This document shows, one piece after another, positions 52,224 through 64,000 of a stretch of DNA of 64,000 bases (position 1 is the first letter of the stretch; every line of letters starts with the position of its first letter). Both the position numbers and the translations under genes were made by a program. Under the pieces are notes generated by a model. The model saw only the letters and a list, made by a program, of their open reading frames with translations. It made no database searches and was not told the DNA's origin. Source of the DNA: Rhodanobacter sp. PCA2. Its GTDB lineage: Bacteria > Pseudomonadota > Gammaproteobacteria > Xanthomonadales > Rhodanobacteraceae. Where the stretch lies: positions 97,330 through 161,329 of the forward strand of contig NZ_NJIC01000020.1 in NCBI RefSeq assembly GCF_013620825.1, given 5' to 3'.

Positions 52224-52709
52224 ATGTCTCCTGCCGCTGCCGCCGATGCGATCTGGCGCCCCCACGTCACCGTGGCCTGCGTGGTGGGCGACGGCGCGCG
52301 CTACCTGATGGTCGAGGAAGAGGTGAATGGGCGGCTCGCGTACAACCAGCCCGCCGGGCACCTGGAAGACCGCGAGCGCCTCGTCGACGCGGCCGTGCGC
52401 GAGACGCTGGAGGAAACCGGCTGGACGGTGCAGCCCACCCACCTGATCGGCGTGCACCAGTGGCGCAGCACCGAGCACGGCGAAGGCGTGATCCGCTTCA
52501 GCTTCGCGGCGCGTCCGCTCAGCCACGATCCGGAGCGGCCGCTGGACACCGGCATCCGCCGCGCGCTCTGGCTGACCCGCGCCGAGATCGCCGCGCACGG
52601 CGAACGCCTGCGCAGCCCGCTGGTGCTGGAAAGCATCGACGCCTGGCTGGCCGGCGCGCGGTTGCCGCTGGACGCGCTGCACTGGTGGCCGGACGGCGCC
52701 ACGCCATGA
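52224..52709 (+). CDS. nudJ: NUDIX hydrolase, NudJ type
   Basis: 161 residues with a perfect Nudix box ([23 protein letters not shown], residues about 45-67; G-x5-E-x7-RE-x2-EE-x-G). NudJ hydrolyses thiamine and nucleoside pyrophosphates in E. coli. The stop overlaps the mnmA start (ATGA), matching the E. coli order nudJ-mnmA-hflD. Confidence 0.93.
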   Translation: MSPAAAADAIWRPHVTVACVVGDGARYLMVEEEVNGRLAYNQPAGHLEDRERLVDAAVRETLEETGWTVQPTHLIGVHQWRSTEHGEGVIRFSFAARPLSHDPERPLDTGIRRALWLTRAEIAAHGERLRSPLVLESIDAWLAGARLPLDALHWWPDGATP

Positions 52710-53818
52710 AGGTGATGCTGGGCATTTCCGGCGGCGTCGACTCCTCGGTCGCGGCGCTGCTGCTGCAACAGGCCGGCCACGAGGTCGAAGGCCTGTTCAT
52801 GCAGAACTGGGAAGAGGACGACCGCAACGGCCCCTGCACCGCCGACGCCGACCGCAAGGACGCCGTGGCCGTGTGCGGCCGGCTGGGCATCCCGTTCCAC
52901 GCGCGCAACTTCGCCGCCGAATACTGGGACGGCGTGTTCGAGCACTTTCTCGCCGAATACCGCGCCGGCCGCACGCCCAACCCCGACGTGCTGTGCAACC
53001 GCGAGATCAAGTTCAAGACCTTCCTCGACGAAGCACGCGCGCTGGGCGCGGAGAAGATCGCCACCGGCCACTACGCCCGCGTGGGTTGCCGGGATGGCGA
53101 ATACCGCCTGCTGCGCGCGGTCGATGCGGCCAAGGACCAGACCTACTTCCTGCACGCGCTGGGCCAGGCGCAGCTGGCGACCACGCTGTTCCCGGTCGGC
53201 GAGATCGAGAAGTCGCGGGTGCGCGAGCTGGCGCGCGAGGCGCAGCTACCCACCCACGCGAAGAAGGATTCCACCGGCATCTGCTTCATCGGCGAGCGCG
53301 ATTTCCGCAGCTTCCTGGCGCAGTACATCCCGGCGCAACCCGGCGAGATGCGCACGCCCCAAGGCGAACGGGTCGGCGAACACCAGGGCGCGATGTACTA
53401 CACGCTGGGCCAACGCAACGGCCTCGGCATCGGCGGGCGCCAGGGCGCCAGCGGCGAGCCCTGGTACGTGGTGGGCAAGGACGTGGCGGCCAACGTGCTC
53501 TACGTGGCCCAAGGCAACGCCAACCATTGGCTGGATTCGCGCGTGCTGCGCAGCGAGGCGCCGCACTGGGTGGCCGGCCACGTGCCCGCCGCCCGTTTCC
53601 GCTGCACCGCCAAGACCCGCTATCGCCAGGCTGATCAATCGTGCGACGTGCAGGTGCTGGACACCGGCCTTGAGGTACGCTTCGACACCCCGCAGCGTGC
53701 GGTGACCCCGGGACAGTCGGTGGTGTTCTACGACGGCGACACCTGCCTCGGCGGCGCGGTGATCGCCGCCACCGATGCGCCTTACGGCGGCCTTTCCCCC
53801 ATACGAAACGAGAATTGA
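52706..53818 (+). CDS. mnmA: tRNA-specific 2-thiouridylase MnmA
   Basis: 370 residues. P-loop SGGVDSSVA at residues 8-16; catalytic cysteines in [10 protein letters not shown] and [10 protein letters not shown] (nucleophile and persulfide carrier). Installs 2-thiouridine at U34 of tRNA for Lys, Glu and Gln. Overlaps nudJ by four bases and hflD by one base. Confidence 0.97.
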   Translation: MKVMLGISGGVDSSVAALLLQQAGHEVEGLFMQNWEEDDRNGPCTADADRKDAVAVCGRLGIPFHARNFAAEYWDGVFEHFLAEYRAGRTPNPDVLCNREIKFKTFLDEARALGAEKIATGHYARVGCRDGEYRLLRAVDAAKDQTYFLHALGQAQLATTLFPVGEIEKSRVRELAREAQLPTHAKKDSTGICFIGERDFRSFLAQYIPAQPGEMRTPQGERVGEHQGAMYYTLGQRNGLGIGGRQGASGEPWYVVGKDVAANVLYVAQGNANHWLDSRVLRSEAPHWVAGHVPAARFRCTAKTRYRQADQSCDVQVLDTGLEVRFDTPQRAVTPGQSVVFYDGDTCLGGAVIAATDAPYGGLSPIRNEN

Positions 53819-54465
53819 TGGTGCTTGACGCCTTTTCGATGAACGAGGAACGCGTGCTGGCGCTGGCCGGCCTCTACCAGGCCTGCGCGCTGGTGCAGCA
53901 ACTGGCCAACCAGGGCCGCTGCGACGAGACCGCGATGGACGCCAGCATCGCCAGCGTGTTCCGCATCGACGCGCCTTCGGTGGTCGGCGTGTACGGCAGC
54001 ATCGCCAGCGTGCGGCTGGGGCTGCGCAACCTGGTGTCCCAGCTGGACGAGACCAGCGACGACATGGCGGTGACCCGTATGGCGATGACCGTGATGCGGC
54101 TGGAACGCAGCCTGTCCGGCCGCCCGGAGCTGCTCGACCAGCTGCAGCAGGGCATCCGCGCCGCGCAGCGCCAGGTCGAGCATTTCGGCCAGGACTCCAG
54201 CCAGGTCACCGCGCGCCTGGCCGAACTCTATGCCTCCACCTTGTCCACCCTGCGTCCCCGCGTGATGGTCAACGGCAGCCCGCAGCAGCTGCAGCAACCG
54301 GCCATCGTCGAGAAGGTGCGCAGCAACCTGCTGGCGGCGGTGCGCTCGGCCGTGCTGTGGCACCAGTTGGGCGGCCGCCAATGGCAACTGCTGCTGTTCC
54401 GGCGGCAGTGCAGCATGCTGGCCCGCGGCCTGCTCACCGGCGCCACGCTGGACAACGGGCGCTAG
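53818..54465 (+). CDS. hflD: High frequency lysogenization protein HflD homologue
   Basis: 215 residues, HflD/YcfC family (MNEERVLALAGLYQACALVQQLANQGRCDE ... GSIASVRLGLRNLVSQL ... KVRSNLLAAVRSAVLWHQLGGRQWQLLLFRR). All-helical and membrane-associated; known in E. coli for inhibiting lambda CII, but its native job is unclear. The ATG at 53818 shares a base with the mnmA stop. Its end overlaps the convergent LysR gene by four bases. Confidence 0.95.
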   Translation: MVLDAFSMNEERVLALAGLYQACALVQQLANQGRCDETAMDASIASVFRIDAPSVVGVYGSIASVRLGLRNLVSQLDETSDDMAVTRMAMTVMRLERSLSGRPELLDQLQQGIRAAQRQVEHFGQDSSQVTARLAELYASTLSTLRPRVMVNGSPQQLQQPAIVEKVRSNLLAAVRSAVLWHQLGGRQWQLLLFRRQCSMLARGLLTGATLDNGR

Positions 54466-55379
54466 CCGACCAGCTTCAGCCCTGGCAGCTGCCGCGCCAG
54501 CGTGCGCAGCAGCTTGGCGAACGCGGCCAGGTCGGCGCCCCAGGGCGTGGCCTCGCGCCAGTACAGCGCGATCTCGCGGCCCGGCGCCTGCCCCCGGATC
54601 TTCGCCAGCACGATGTCCGGCTTGGAAGCCAGGCGTTGGTGCGCCAGCGCGGGCACCAGGGCGTGGCCGCCGCGCAGGCTGACCAGCGCGGCGAGGCTTT
54701 CCAGGCTCACGTCCTGCACGTGGCCGTCGCCGCCACTGTGGCTCTCCGCCATCAGGATCGCGTCCGCCGCGCCCAGTTGGTCCAGCGCCACGCTGCGCCG
54801 GCCGGCCAGCGGATGATCCGCGCGCAGCATCACCTCCCACGGCTCGAAGAACAGCGGCTGCATCGCGATGCCGCTGGCCAGCGGCGCCAGCGGCGCCAGC
54901 ACGGCATCGAGTTCGGCCTCGTGCAGCCGGCGCAGCAGGCCGCGCGGCTTGCCCTCCGAAATGCCCAGCCGCACGCCCCGGAAGTGCTGCGGGAACGGCG
55001 CGATCAGATGCGGCAGCAGGTAGGGCCCCAGCGAGGCCGGCACGCCCAGGCGCAACTCGCCGCCGAACGCCACCTCGCCGGCGCGGGCGGTCTGCTGCAG
55101 CAATTCGGCCGCGGCCAGCACCGCATCGATGCGTTCCAGCAGGCGCCAGCCGCCCGCGGTGGGCACCACCTTGCGGCCGCCGCGCTCGAACAGCGGCGCG
55201 CCCAGCGCCTGCTCCACCTTCTGCACCTGGTGCGACAGCCCGGACGGGCTGATGTGCATGGCCCGGGCCGCGCTGTTGAAGCTGCCGTGGCGATGCACTG
55301 CCTGCACCATCACCAGGTCGCGCAGCGAAATCGCCGAAATGTGCGAAGTGATCATCCGTGCGCCCGTGGTTGCCGCCAT
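54462..55379 (-). CDS. LysR-family transcriptional regulator (OxyR-like layout, no cysteine)
   Basis: 305 residues, N-terminal helix-turn-helix (ISLRDLVMVQAVHRHGSFNSAARAMHISPSGLSHQVQKVEQALG). The ligand domain resembles OxyR/CysB-type regulators, but there is no cysteine anywhere, so it cannot be a redox-cysteine OxyR. Start at 55379, or 55355 (MITSHIS) if shorter. Located between hflD and acnB; targets unknown. Confidence 0.87.
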   Translation of the reverse strand: MAATTGARMITSHISAISLRDLVMVQAVHRHGSFNSAARAMHISPSGLSHQVQKVEQALGAPLFERGGRKVVPTAGGWRLLERIDAVLAAAELLQQTARAGEVAFGGELRLGVPASLGPYLLPHLIAPFPQHFRGVRLGISEGKPRGLLRRLHEAELDAVLAPLAPLASGIAMQPLFFEPWEVMLRADHPLAGRRSVALDQLGAADAILMAESHSGGDGHVQDVSLESLAALVSLRGGHALVPALAHQRLASKPDIVLAKIRGQAPGREIALYWREATPWGADLAAFAKLLRTLARQLPGLKLVG

Positions 55380-55396
55380 GGGCCAAGCATAAACGA

Positions 55397-55423
55397 CGAA
55401 GCCCGGCGCAAGGCCGGGCTTCG
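55397..55423 (-). terminator. Terminator of acnB
   Basis: On the minus strand CGAAGCCCGGC / GCCGGGCTTCG with a 5-base loop, then TCGTTT, 39 bases after the acnB stop. Confidence 0.6.
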
Positions 55424-55461
55424 CTTCAGGCGACTTCTCCCGTGGACGGGAGAAGCATGGC

Positions 55462-58053
55462 TCATGCCTCGACGGTATCCGCGACTTCCTTGTAGTCCTG
55501 GATCTTGTCGAAGTTCATGTAGCGATAGATCTTCTCGCCGTTGGCGTTGATCACGCCCACGTCGGCCATGTACTCCGCCTTGGTCGGGATCCTGCCCAGG
55601 CGCGAGCAGATCGCCGCCAGCTCGGCCGAACCCAGGTACACGTTGGAGTTCTTGCCGAGGCGGTTCGGGAAGTTGCGGGTGGAGGTGGAGAACACCGTGG
55701 CGCCCTCGCGCACCTGCGCCTGGTTGCCCATGCACAGCGAGCAACCCGGCATTTCGATGCGGGCGCCGGCGGTGCCGAGCACGCCGTAGTGGCCTTCCTC
55801 GGTGAGCTGCTGCTGGTCCATCTTGGTCGGCGGGGCCACCCACAGCTTGGTCGGGATGTCGCGCTTGCCTTCCAGCAGCTTCGACGCGGCGCGGAAATGG
55901 CCGATGTTGGTCATGCACGAGCCGATGAACACTTCGTCGATCTTCGCGCCGGCCACGTCGCTGAGCGTCTTCACGTCGTCCGGGTCGTTCGGGCAGGCCA
56001 CGATGGGCTCGTGCACGTCGGCCAGGTCGATCTCGATGACGGCGGCGTATTCGGCGTCGGCGTCGCGCTCCAGCAGCTGCGGGTTCGCGAGCCAGGCTTC
56101 CATCGCCTTGATGCGGCGCTCGATGCTGCGCGGGTCCTTGTAGCCCTGCGCGATCATGACCTTCAGCAGCGTGATGTTGCTGTTGATGTATTCGATGATC
56201 GGCGCCTTGTCGAGGTGCACCGTGCAACCGGCGGCCGAACGCTCGGCCGAGGCATCGGACAGCTCGAACGCCTGCTCCACCTTGAGGTTCGGCAGGCCTT
56301 CGATTTCCAGGATGCGGCCCGAGAAGACGTTCTTCTTGCCCTGCTTGGCGACCGTCAGCAGGCCCTGCTTGATGGCGTACAGCGGGATCGCGTTGACCAG
56401 GTCGCGCAGGGTGACGCCGGGCTGCAGCTCGCCCTTGAAGCGCACCAGCACGGATTCCGGCATGTCCAGCGGCATCACGCCGGTGGCGGCGGCGAAGGCC
56501 ACCAGGCCCGAACCGGCCGGGAAGGAAATGCCGATCGGGAAGCGCGTGTGGCTGTCGCCGCCGGTGCCGACGGTGTCGGGCAGCAGCATGCGGTTGAGCC
56601 AGCTGTGGATCACGCCGTCGCCCGGGCGCAGCGCGATGCCGCCGCGCGTGCTGATGAATTCCGGCAGCGTGTGGTGGGTCTTCACGTCCACCGGCTTCGG
56701 GTAGGCGGCGGTGTGGCAGAACGACTGCATCACGAGGTCGGCCGAGAAGCCCAGGCAGGCCAGGTCCTTCAGCTCGTCGCGGGTCATCGGGCCGGTGGTG
56801 TCCTGCGAACCCACCGAGGTCATCTTCGGCTCGCAGTAGGTGCCCGGGCGCACGCCCTTGCCTTCCGGCAGGCCAACCGCGCGGCCGACCATCTTCTGCG
56901 CCAGCGTGTAGCCCTTGCCGCTATCGGCCGGCTGCTGCGGCAGGCGGAACAGGGTGGACACCGGCAGGCCCAGCGCCTCGCGCGCCTTGGCGGTGAGGCC
57001 GCGGCCGATGATCAGCGGGATGCGGCCGCCGGCGCGCACTTCGTCGAACAGCACGTCGGACTTCACCTGGAACTCGGCGATCACTTCGCCGTTCTTCAGC
57101 GCCTTGCCTTCGTACGGGCGCAGCTCGACCACGTCGCCCATCTCCATCTTCGACACGTCGAGTTCAACCGGCAGCGCGCCGGCGTCTTCCATGGTGTTGT
57201 AGAAGATCGGGGCGATCTTGCCGCCCAGGCACACGCCGCCGAAACGCTTGTTCGGGATGAACGGGATGTCTTCGCCGGTCCACCACAGCACGGAGTTGGT
57301 GGCGGACTTGCGGCTGGAGCCGGTGCCGACCACGTCGCCCACGTAGGCGACCAGGTGGCCCTGTTTGGTGAGGTCCTGGATCAGCTGGATCGGGCCGCGC
57401 TTGCCGTCTTCCTCCGGCTGGAACGGCGCGCCGTCGCGCTTGTTCTTCAGCATGGCCAGCGCGTGCATCGGGATGTCCGGGCGCGTGGTGGCGTCCGGGG
57501 CCGGCGACAGGTCGTCGGTATTGGTTTCGCCCGGCACCTTGAACACGGTGACGGTCAGGCTCTGCGGCACTTCAGGCTTGCTGGTGAACCACTCGGCATC
57601 GGCCCAGCTCTGCAGCACGGACTTCGCGTTGGCGTTGCCCTGGTCGGCCTTTTCCTTGACGTCGTGGAAGGCGTCGAACATCAGCAGCGTGTGCTTGAGC
57701 GCGTTGGCGGCGACGGTGCCGATCTGCGCATCGTCCAGCAGCTCGATCAGCGGATGGATGTTGTAGCCGCCCAGCATGGTGCCGAGCAGCTCGGTGGCCT
57801 TCTCGCGCGAGATCAGCGCGCTCTTCTCGGTGCCGAACGCCACGGCCGCCAGGTAGGAGGCCTTGACCTTGGCCGCGTCGTCCACGCCGGCCGGCACGCG
57901 GTTGGCGATCAGGTCGACGAGGAAGGCCTCCTCGCCGGCAGGCGGGTTCTTCAGCAGCTCGATCAGGTCGGCGGTCTGCTGGGCCGACAGCGGCAGCGGC
58001 GGGATGCCCAGCGCGGCGCGCTCGGCAGCATGTTGGCGATAGGCGGTAAGCAT
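55462..58053 (-). CDS. acnB: Bifunctional aconitate hydratase 2/2-methylisocitrate dehydratase
   Basis: 863 residues, the AcnB length (865 in E. coli). N-terminal HEAT-like domain (1-160), then swivel and catalytic domains with 4Fe-4S ligands in [15 protein letters not shown] and [15 protein letters not shown]-cycle aconitase and 2-methylcitrate-cycle enzyme. Divergent from acnA across 585 bases. Confidence 0.97.
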   Translation of the reverse strand: MLTAYRQHAAERAALGIPPLPLSAQQTADLIELLKNPPAGEEAFLVDLIANRVPAGVDDAAKVKASYLAAVAFGTEKSALISREKATELLGTMLGGYNIHPLIELLDDAQIGTVAANALKHTLLMFDAFHDVKEKADQGNANAKSVLQSWADAEWFTSKPEVPQSLTVTVFKVPGETNTDDLSPAPDATTRPDIPMHALAMLKNKRDGAPFQPEEDGKRGPIQLIQDLTKQGHLVAYVGDVVGTGSSRKSATNSVLWWTGEDIPFIPNKRFGGVCLGGKIAPIFYNTMEDAGALPVELDVSKMEMGDVVELRPYEGKALKNGEVIAEFQVKSDVLFDEVRAGGRIPLIIGRGLTAKAREALGLPVSTLFRLPQQPADSGKGYTLAQKMVGRAVGLPEGKGVRPGTYCEPKMTSVGSQDTTGPMTRDELKDLACLGFSADLVMQSFCHTAAYPKPVDVKTHHTLPEFISTRGGIALRPGDGVIHSWLNRMLLPDTVGTGGDSHTRFPIGISFPAGSGLVAFAAATGVMPLDMPESVLVRFKGELQPGVTLRDLVNAIPLYAIKQGLLTVAKQGKKNVFSGRILEIEGLPNLKVEQAFELSDASAERSAAGCTVHLDKAPIIEYINSNITLLKVMIAQGYKDPRSIERRIKAMEAWLANPQLLERDADAEYAAVIEIDLADVHEPIVACPNDPDDVKTLSDVAGAKIDEVFIGSCMTNIGHFRAASKLLEGKRDIPTKLWVAPPTKMDQQQLTEEGHYGVLGTAGARIEMPGCSLCMGNQAQVREGATVFSTSTRNFPNRLGKNSNVYLGSAELAAICSRLGRIPTKAEYMADVGVINANGEKIYRYMNFDKIQDYKEVADTVEA

Positions 58054-58638
58054 GTGGTCTCGTCCGATGGCTGAACTGAAGAGGCAGCGAGCCGGTGGTT
58101 CGCACCACCGCTGCGGACCGCCTTGGGGATGGTCTGATTGATCGACCGCTTGCTTGTCATTCCTGCGAAAGCAGGAATCCAGCGCCTTTGTGTTCCGTGG
58201 CTTGCAGGCACTGGATCCCAGCCTTCGCTGGGATGACGAGCAAAATCAGACCTTCCTTGGGCGAATCATCCGCATGGCTGCTGCCGGCGCTCGACAAGGC
58301 ACAAGACCCTGTCGCCATGCCGTTTTTTGCGGCATTGCAGCCCGTCATTTTGCCAGCCGGAGGCCAGACGCCGCAACGCAAGACAACGCTTCCGCGAGCG
58401 TTCGAAATCTTGCAATGCAAATATGGCGCAATCCCTCCACCCCTCCCTTGAACTGCATGGCGTTTGGTCCAAACTGGGTCGCTGCGGCCACCCTGGAGTA
58501 GATTCCCTCACAGGCCCACACATCTTCCCCGGCCGCAACGACAGAGCGCGCCTTAGCACCCCCTCACGCTCGATGCCACGGGATTCCCCGGCTGCGCGTC
58601 CAAGCGTTCGCCAGACTCACGCAACAGGAGTTAGCCCC
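58054..58638. other. 585-base divergent gap between acnB and acnA
   Basis: No gene or RNA recognised. It holds the repeat at 58156-58238. The right end has AGGAG nine bases before the acnA ATG. No clear promoter boxes for either gene were recognised. Confidence 0.5.
58156..58238. repeat. REP-type doublet (GTCATTCCTGCG...GGGATGAC)
   Basis: Two inverted hairpins back to back: TTCCTGC-GAAA-GCAGGAA and CCCAGC-CTTC-GCTGGG, flanked by GTCAT and ATGAC. This GTCATTCC-type palindrome is a widespread proteobacterial intergenic repeat, probably moved by REP-associated (RAYT) transposases. Confidence 0.8.
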
Positions 58639-61389
<2,751 letters not shown>

Positions 61390-61415
61390 GCACGACTGCC
61401 GCAGCATTGAACCCG

Positions 61416-61449
61416 GGCCGCCCCGACTCGCGTCGGGGCGGCCTTTTTT
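61416..61449 (+). terminator. Intrinsic terminator of acnA
   Basis: 12-bp arms GGCCGCCCCGAC / GTCGGGGCGGCC, TCGC loop, then TTTTTT, 26 bases after the stop. Confidence 0.92.
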
Positions 61450-61569
61450 CGGCCATGGCGAGGGGTTCCGCGGCTTGCCGCCGTACGGAGCCGCATGCTC
61501 CAATGCCGAAAGGGGCGCCGCCAGCTCCATTTCGCCTTGGCGGCCATGATTCAGGAGTCGAGCAAGCAC

Positions 61570-63261
61570 ATGAGCAACGAGCGTCCGTGGCTGGAGCACT
61601 ATCCGCAAGGCGTACCCGCCGAAATCGACCTCGATGCCTATGCCTCCGTGGCTGCCGTGCTGGAAGAAGCGTTCCAGCGCTTCCGCGACCGCCCCGCATT
61701 CTCCAACTTCGGCAAGCAGCTCAGCTACGGCCAGATCGACGAGCAGAGCCGGCATTTCGCCGGCTACCTCACCGGCGTGCTCAAGCTGGTCAAGGGCGAC
61801 CGCGTCGCGATCATGATGCCGAACGTGCTGCAGTATCCGATCGCGCTGTTCGGCGCGCTGCGCGCCGGCCTGGTGGTGGTCAACACCAACCCGATGTACA
61901 CCGCACGCGAGTTGCAGCACCAGCTCGAGGACTCCGGCGCCAAGGCCATCGTGGTGCTGGACAACTTCGCCGCCACGCTGCAGCAGGTGGTGGCCCACAC
62001 CGCCGTGCAGCACATCGTCTGCACCGGCATCGGCGACCTGCTCGGTTTTCCCAAGGGCGCGGTGGTCAACTTCGTGCTCAAGCACGTGAAGAAGATGGTC
62101 CCCGCCTACCAGCTGCCGCAGGCGGTACGCTTCCGCGACGCCATGGCGCAGGGCGCGGCGCATCCGCTGCCGCGGGTCGAACTGGGCCACGGCGACATCG
62201 CGTTCCTGCAATACACCGGCGGCACCACCGGCGTGGCCAAGGGCGCCATGCTCAGCCACGGCAACATGGTGGCGAACATGCTGCAGGCCGGCGCGTGGAT
62301 CGGCCGCAACGCGAAGGAAGGCGAGGAAACCGTCATCACCGCGCTGCCGCTGTACCACATCTTCTCGCTGACCGCGAACGGCCTGACGTTTATGCGCCTG
62401 GGCGGCCTCAACTGGCTGATCACCAACCCCCGCGACATGCCCGGCTTCGTCAAGGAGCTGAAGGCGTCGCGCTTCACCGCGCTGACCGGCGTCAACACCT
62501 TGTTCAACGGCCTGCTGAACACGCCGGGCTTCGCCGAAGTGGACTTTTCCCGTCTGCACCTGACGCTGGGCGGCGGCATGGCCGTGCAGCGCGCGGTGGC
62601 CGAGCGCTGGAAAAAGGTCACCGGCTGCACGCTGGCCGAGGCCTACGGCCTCACCGAAACCTCCCCGGCGGCCTGCATCAACCCGCTGGACCTCAAGGAC
62701 TACAACGGCTCCATCGGCCTGCCCGTCCCGTCCACCGACGTGGCGATCTGGTCCGAGGACAACCAGCCGCTGCCGGTCGGCGAGGTGGGCGAACTGATGG
62801 TGAAGGGCCCGCAGGTGATGCAGGGCTACTGGAACCGCCCCGACGAAACCGCCAAGGTGCTGGGCGCGGACGGCTGGCTGCACACCGGCGACATCGCGAA
62901 GATGGACGCGAACGGCTACTTCTACATCGTCGACCGCAAGAAGGACATGATCCTGGTGTCCGGCTTCAACGTGTACCCGAACGAGGTGGAAGACACGGTG
63001 ATGGAGCACCCCGGGGTGGCCGAAGTCGCCGCGGTGGGCGTGCCGGACGAGCATTCCGGCGAGGTGGTGAAGCTGTTCGTGGTGCGCAAGGACCCCAGTC
63101 TCACCGAGGACGCGCTCAAGCAGTTCTGCCGCGAGCGGCTCACCGGCTACAAGCGGCCCAAATTCATCGAATTCCGCGACACGCTGCCCAAGAGCAACGT
63201 GGGGAAGATCCTGCGGCGCGAGCTGCGCGACGAAAAGAAGGGCGCCGCCGCGGCACATTGA
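61570..63261 (+). CDS. fadD: Long-chain fatty-acid--CoA ligase
   Basis: 563 residues (E. coli FadD 561). AMP-binding P-loop [13 protein letters not shown] near residue 216, A5 motif [10 protein letters not shown]7 [21 protein letters not shown], and the C-terminal lysine region [13 protein letters not shown]. Makes acyl-CoA at the inner membrane for beta-oxidation and links to fadH and ACBP on the far side of the window. AGGAG lies 12 bases before the chosen ATG; one at 61546 is an alternative. Confidence 0.96.
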   Translation: MSNERPWLEHYPQGVPAEIDLDAYASVAAVLEEAFQRFRDRPAFSNFGKQLSYGQIDEQSRHFAGYLTGVLKLVKGDRVAIMMPNVLQYPIALFGALRAGLVVVNTNPMYTARELQHQLEDSGAKAIVVLDNFAATLQQVVAHTAVQHIVCTGIGDLLGFPKGAVVNFVLKHVKKMVPAYQLPQAVRFRDAMAQGAAHPLPRVELGHGDIAFLQYTGGTTGVAKGAMLSHGNMVANMLQAGAWIGRNAKEGEETVITALPLYHIFSLTANGLTFMRLGGLNWLITNPRDMPGFVKELKASRFTALTGVNTLFNGLLNTPGFAEVDFSRLHLTLGGGMAVQRAVAERWKKVTGCTLAEAYGLTETSPAACINPLDLKDYNGSIGLPVPSTDVAIWSEDNQPLPVGEVGELMVKGPQVMQGYWNRPDETAKVLGADGWLHTGDIAKMDANGYFYIVDRKKDMILVSGFNVYPNEVEDTVMEHPGVAEVAAVGVPDEHSGEVVKLFVVRKDPSLTEDALKQFCRERLTGYKRPKFIEFRDTLPKSNVGKILRRELRDEKKGAAAAH

Positions 63262-63298
63262 TTCCTGCAGCGCCGCGCGGGCGCCTGCCACGGCGTCC

Positions 63299-63664
63299 TC
63301 AGCTCTTCCACGACTCCAGGATGTCGGCATAGCCGCCGAGCAGGTTCCACAGCGGCACCTGCTTGTCCTCGGGTATGCACACGTAGGAGAAGCCGATGTG
63401 GTGGTCGGCGACACGGGCCACCTGCGCCTCCAGGTGGATGTGCAGGTCGCTGCCGAAGATCATGTCCAGCAGCCAGGTCTGCCCCGCCTCGCCGGTCCAG
63501 CCCAGCGGTCGCCGCAGCAACGCGCCGGTGGCGGAAATGTCCACCAGTTCGGTCGGGTGCGACTCGACGCCGCGGCTCATCAGCACGGTCGTCTCGATCT
63601 GCATGCGCGCCGGGCGCAGGCGTTCGGCCTCGCCCTCGGTCAGCTTGTTGTCGTCCTTCGCCAT
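63299..63664 (-). CDS. PilZ-domain protein
   Basis: 121 residues. The PilZ beta barrel shows TELVDISATGALLRR, the second c-di-GMP motif D-x-S-x-x-G. The first motif RxxxR is imperfect: the stretch reads RLRPAR, with Leu at the expected first arginine when the second is aligned. Binding of c-di-GMP is thus possible but doubtful. Convergent with fadD at 37 bases. Confidence 0.82.
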   Translation of the reverse strand: MAKDDNKLTEGEAERLRPARMQIETTVLMSRGVESHPTELVDISATGALLRRPLGWTGEAGQTWLLDMIFGSDLHIHLEAQVARVADHHIGFSYVCIPEDKQVPLWNLLGGYADILESWKS

Positions 63665-64000
63665 GCCGGACTCCTTGAGTCTGTTGCATCCCCGCCACCG
63701 TGGCGGCCCCCTGCGGATCGATTTGCCTGAGTGTGTCCGCCATCACATTCAAGCAAGCGGTGTGCCATCCGCGCGAAACACCGATGCAACACGACTTCCG
63801 CCCACATTCGGGACAGCAGCGACTGACATTTGCTCGCTGTCCCGGACCTTCAGGGTCACCTGCGCAGCCGGTCATGCCGCCGTTCCGGCCGGCCTGGCCG
63901 CAGCGCGCTCCCTGCGGAAACGGCATTGTAACCACCCGTCGTCCCGGCACCGCAGCGCGTCGCAAGCCATGCATCCGCTGGACTTGTCGCCAGCCAGCCG
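63665..64000. other. Window end without a recognised gene
   Basis: 336 bases with no supported gene. A hairpin, CGGGACAGC / GCTGTCCCG (63809-63844), is present. An ATG near 63969 could begin a plus-strand gene that leaves the window after 32 bases, but there is no way to judge it. Confidence 0.5.

Overview
The window is a GC-rich (roughly two-thirds GC), densely packed bacterial chromosome segment. Its gene order points to Gammaproteobacteria, order Lysobacterales (Xanthomonadales), most likely a Rhodanobacteraceae member such as Dyella, Rhodanobacter or Frateuria. The clues are cmk-rpsA-ihfB-lapAB, carAB-greA, hrcA-grpE-dnaK-dnaJ-dapB, fur next to the omlA-type bamE, uvrC-pgsA-tRNA-Gly-tRNA-Cys, clpS-clpA-infA, nudJ-mnmA-hflD, and a Xanthomonas-like manganese riboswitch. 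This placement is inferred from gene order and protein content, not from a database search. Almost everything is core housekeeping; no prophage, plasmid backbone, CRISPR array or complete insertion sequence was seen.

Layout. 1-9874 (minus strand): the N-terminal part of an alpha-2-macroglobulin-like protein, then galU, a wbpM-type dehydratase, a wbpL/wecA-type transferase, lapB, lapA, ihfB, rpsA and cmk. These serve envelope polysaccharide and LPS control plus translation. The ihfB product lacks about 13 internal residues. 9976-13700 (plus): acyl-CoA-binding protein, fadH, a LysR regulator and a zinc-independent L36. 13776-20428 (minus): a membrane protein, an MGDG-synthase-like glycosyltransferase, greA, carB and carA. 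20641-28982: a 2OG-Fe(II) oxygenase, then a cation exchanger with a yybP-ykoY-type manganese riboswitch in its leader, dapB, and the heat-shock cluster dnaJ/TMEM175/dnaK/grpE/hrcA.

29160-35865: recN, a divergent two-component pair (NarL-type regulator and MASE1-like kinase), a structured stretch that looks like a small RNA gene with GGA-loop hairpins and a strong terminator, fur, bamE, rnfH, ratA, a 64-bp palindromic repeat array and smpB. 36047-38571: a YCII/DGPF protein, a VOC protein and an ECF42-type sigma factor, preceded by a promoter that fits the published ECF42 motif, then a small acidic protein. 38572-39996: hairpins, a transposase remnant, tRNA-Cys and three identical tRNA-Gly(GCC) genes in a perfect 213-bp tandem repeat. 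39997-48554 (minus): pgsA, uvrC, a low-molecular-weight phosphatase, kdsB, aroA, pheA, serC and an FHA protein. 48691-64000: a PHA-system protein, infA, clpA, clpS, nudJ, mnmA, hflD, a LysR regulator, the divergent aconitases acnB and acnA, fadD, and a PilZ protein at the right end.

The most interesting items are the candidate small RNA (about 33180-33372), the ECF42 module with its putative autoregulated promoter, the manganese riboswitch on a CaCA-type exchanger, the shortened IHF beta subunit, and the tRNA-Gly triplication. All coordinates were derived by hand from the sequence; start codons were chosen by family length, overlap with neighbours and visible Shine-Dalgarno sequences.
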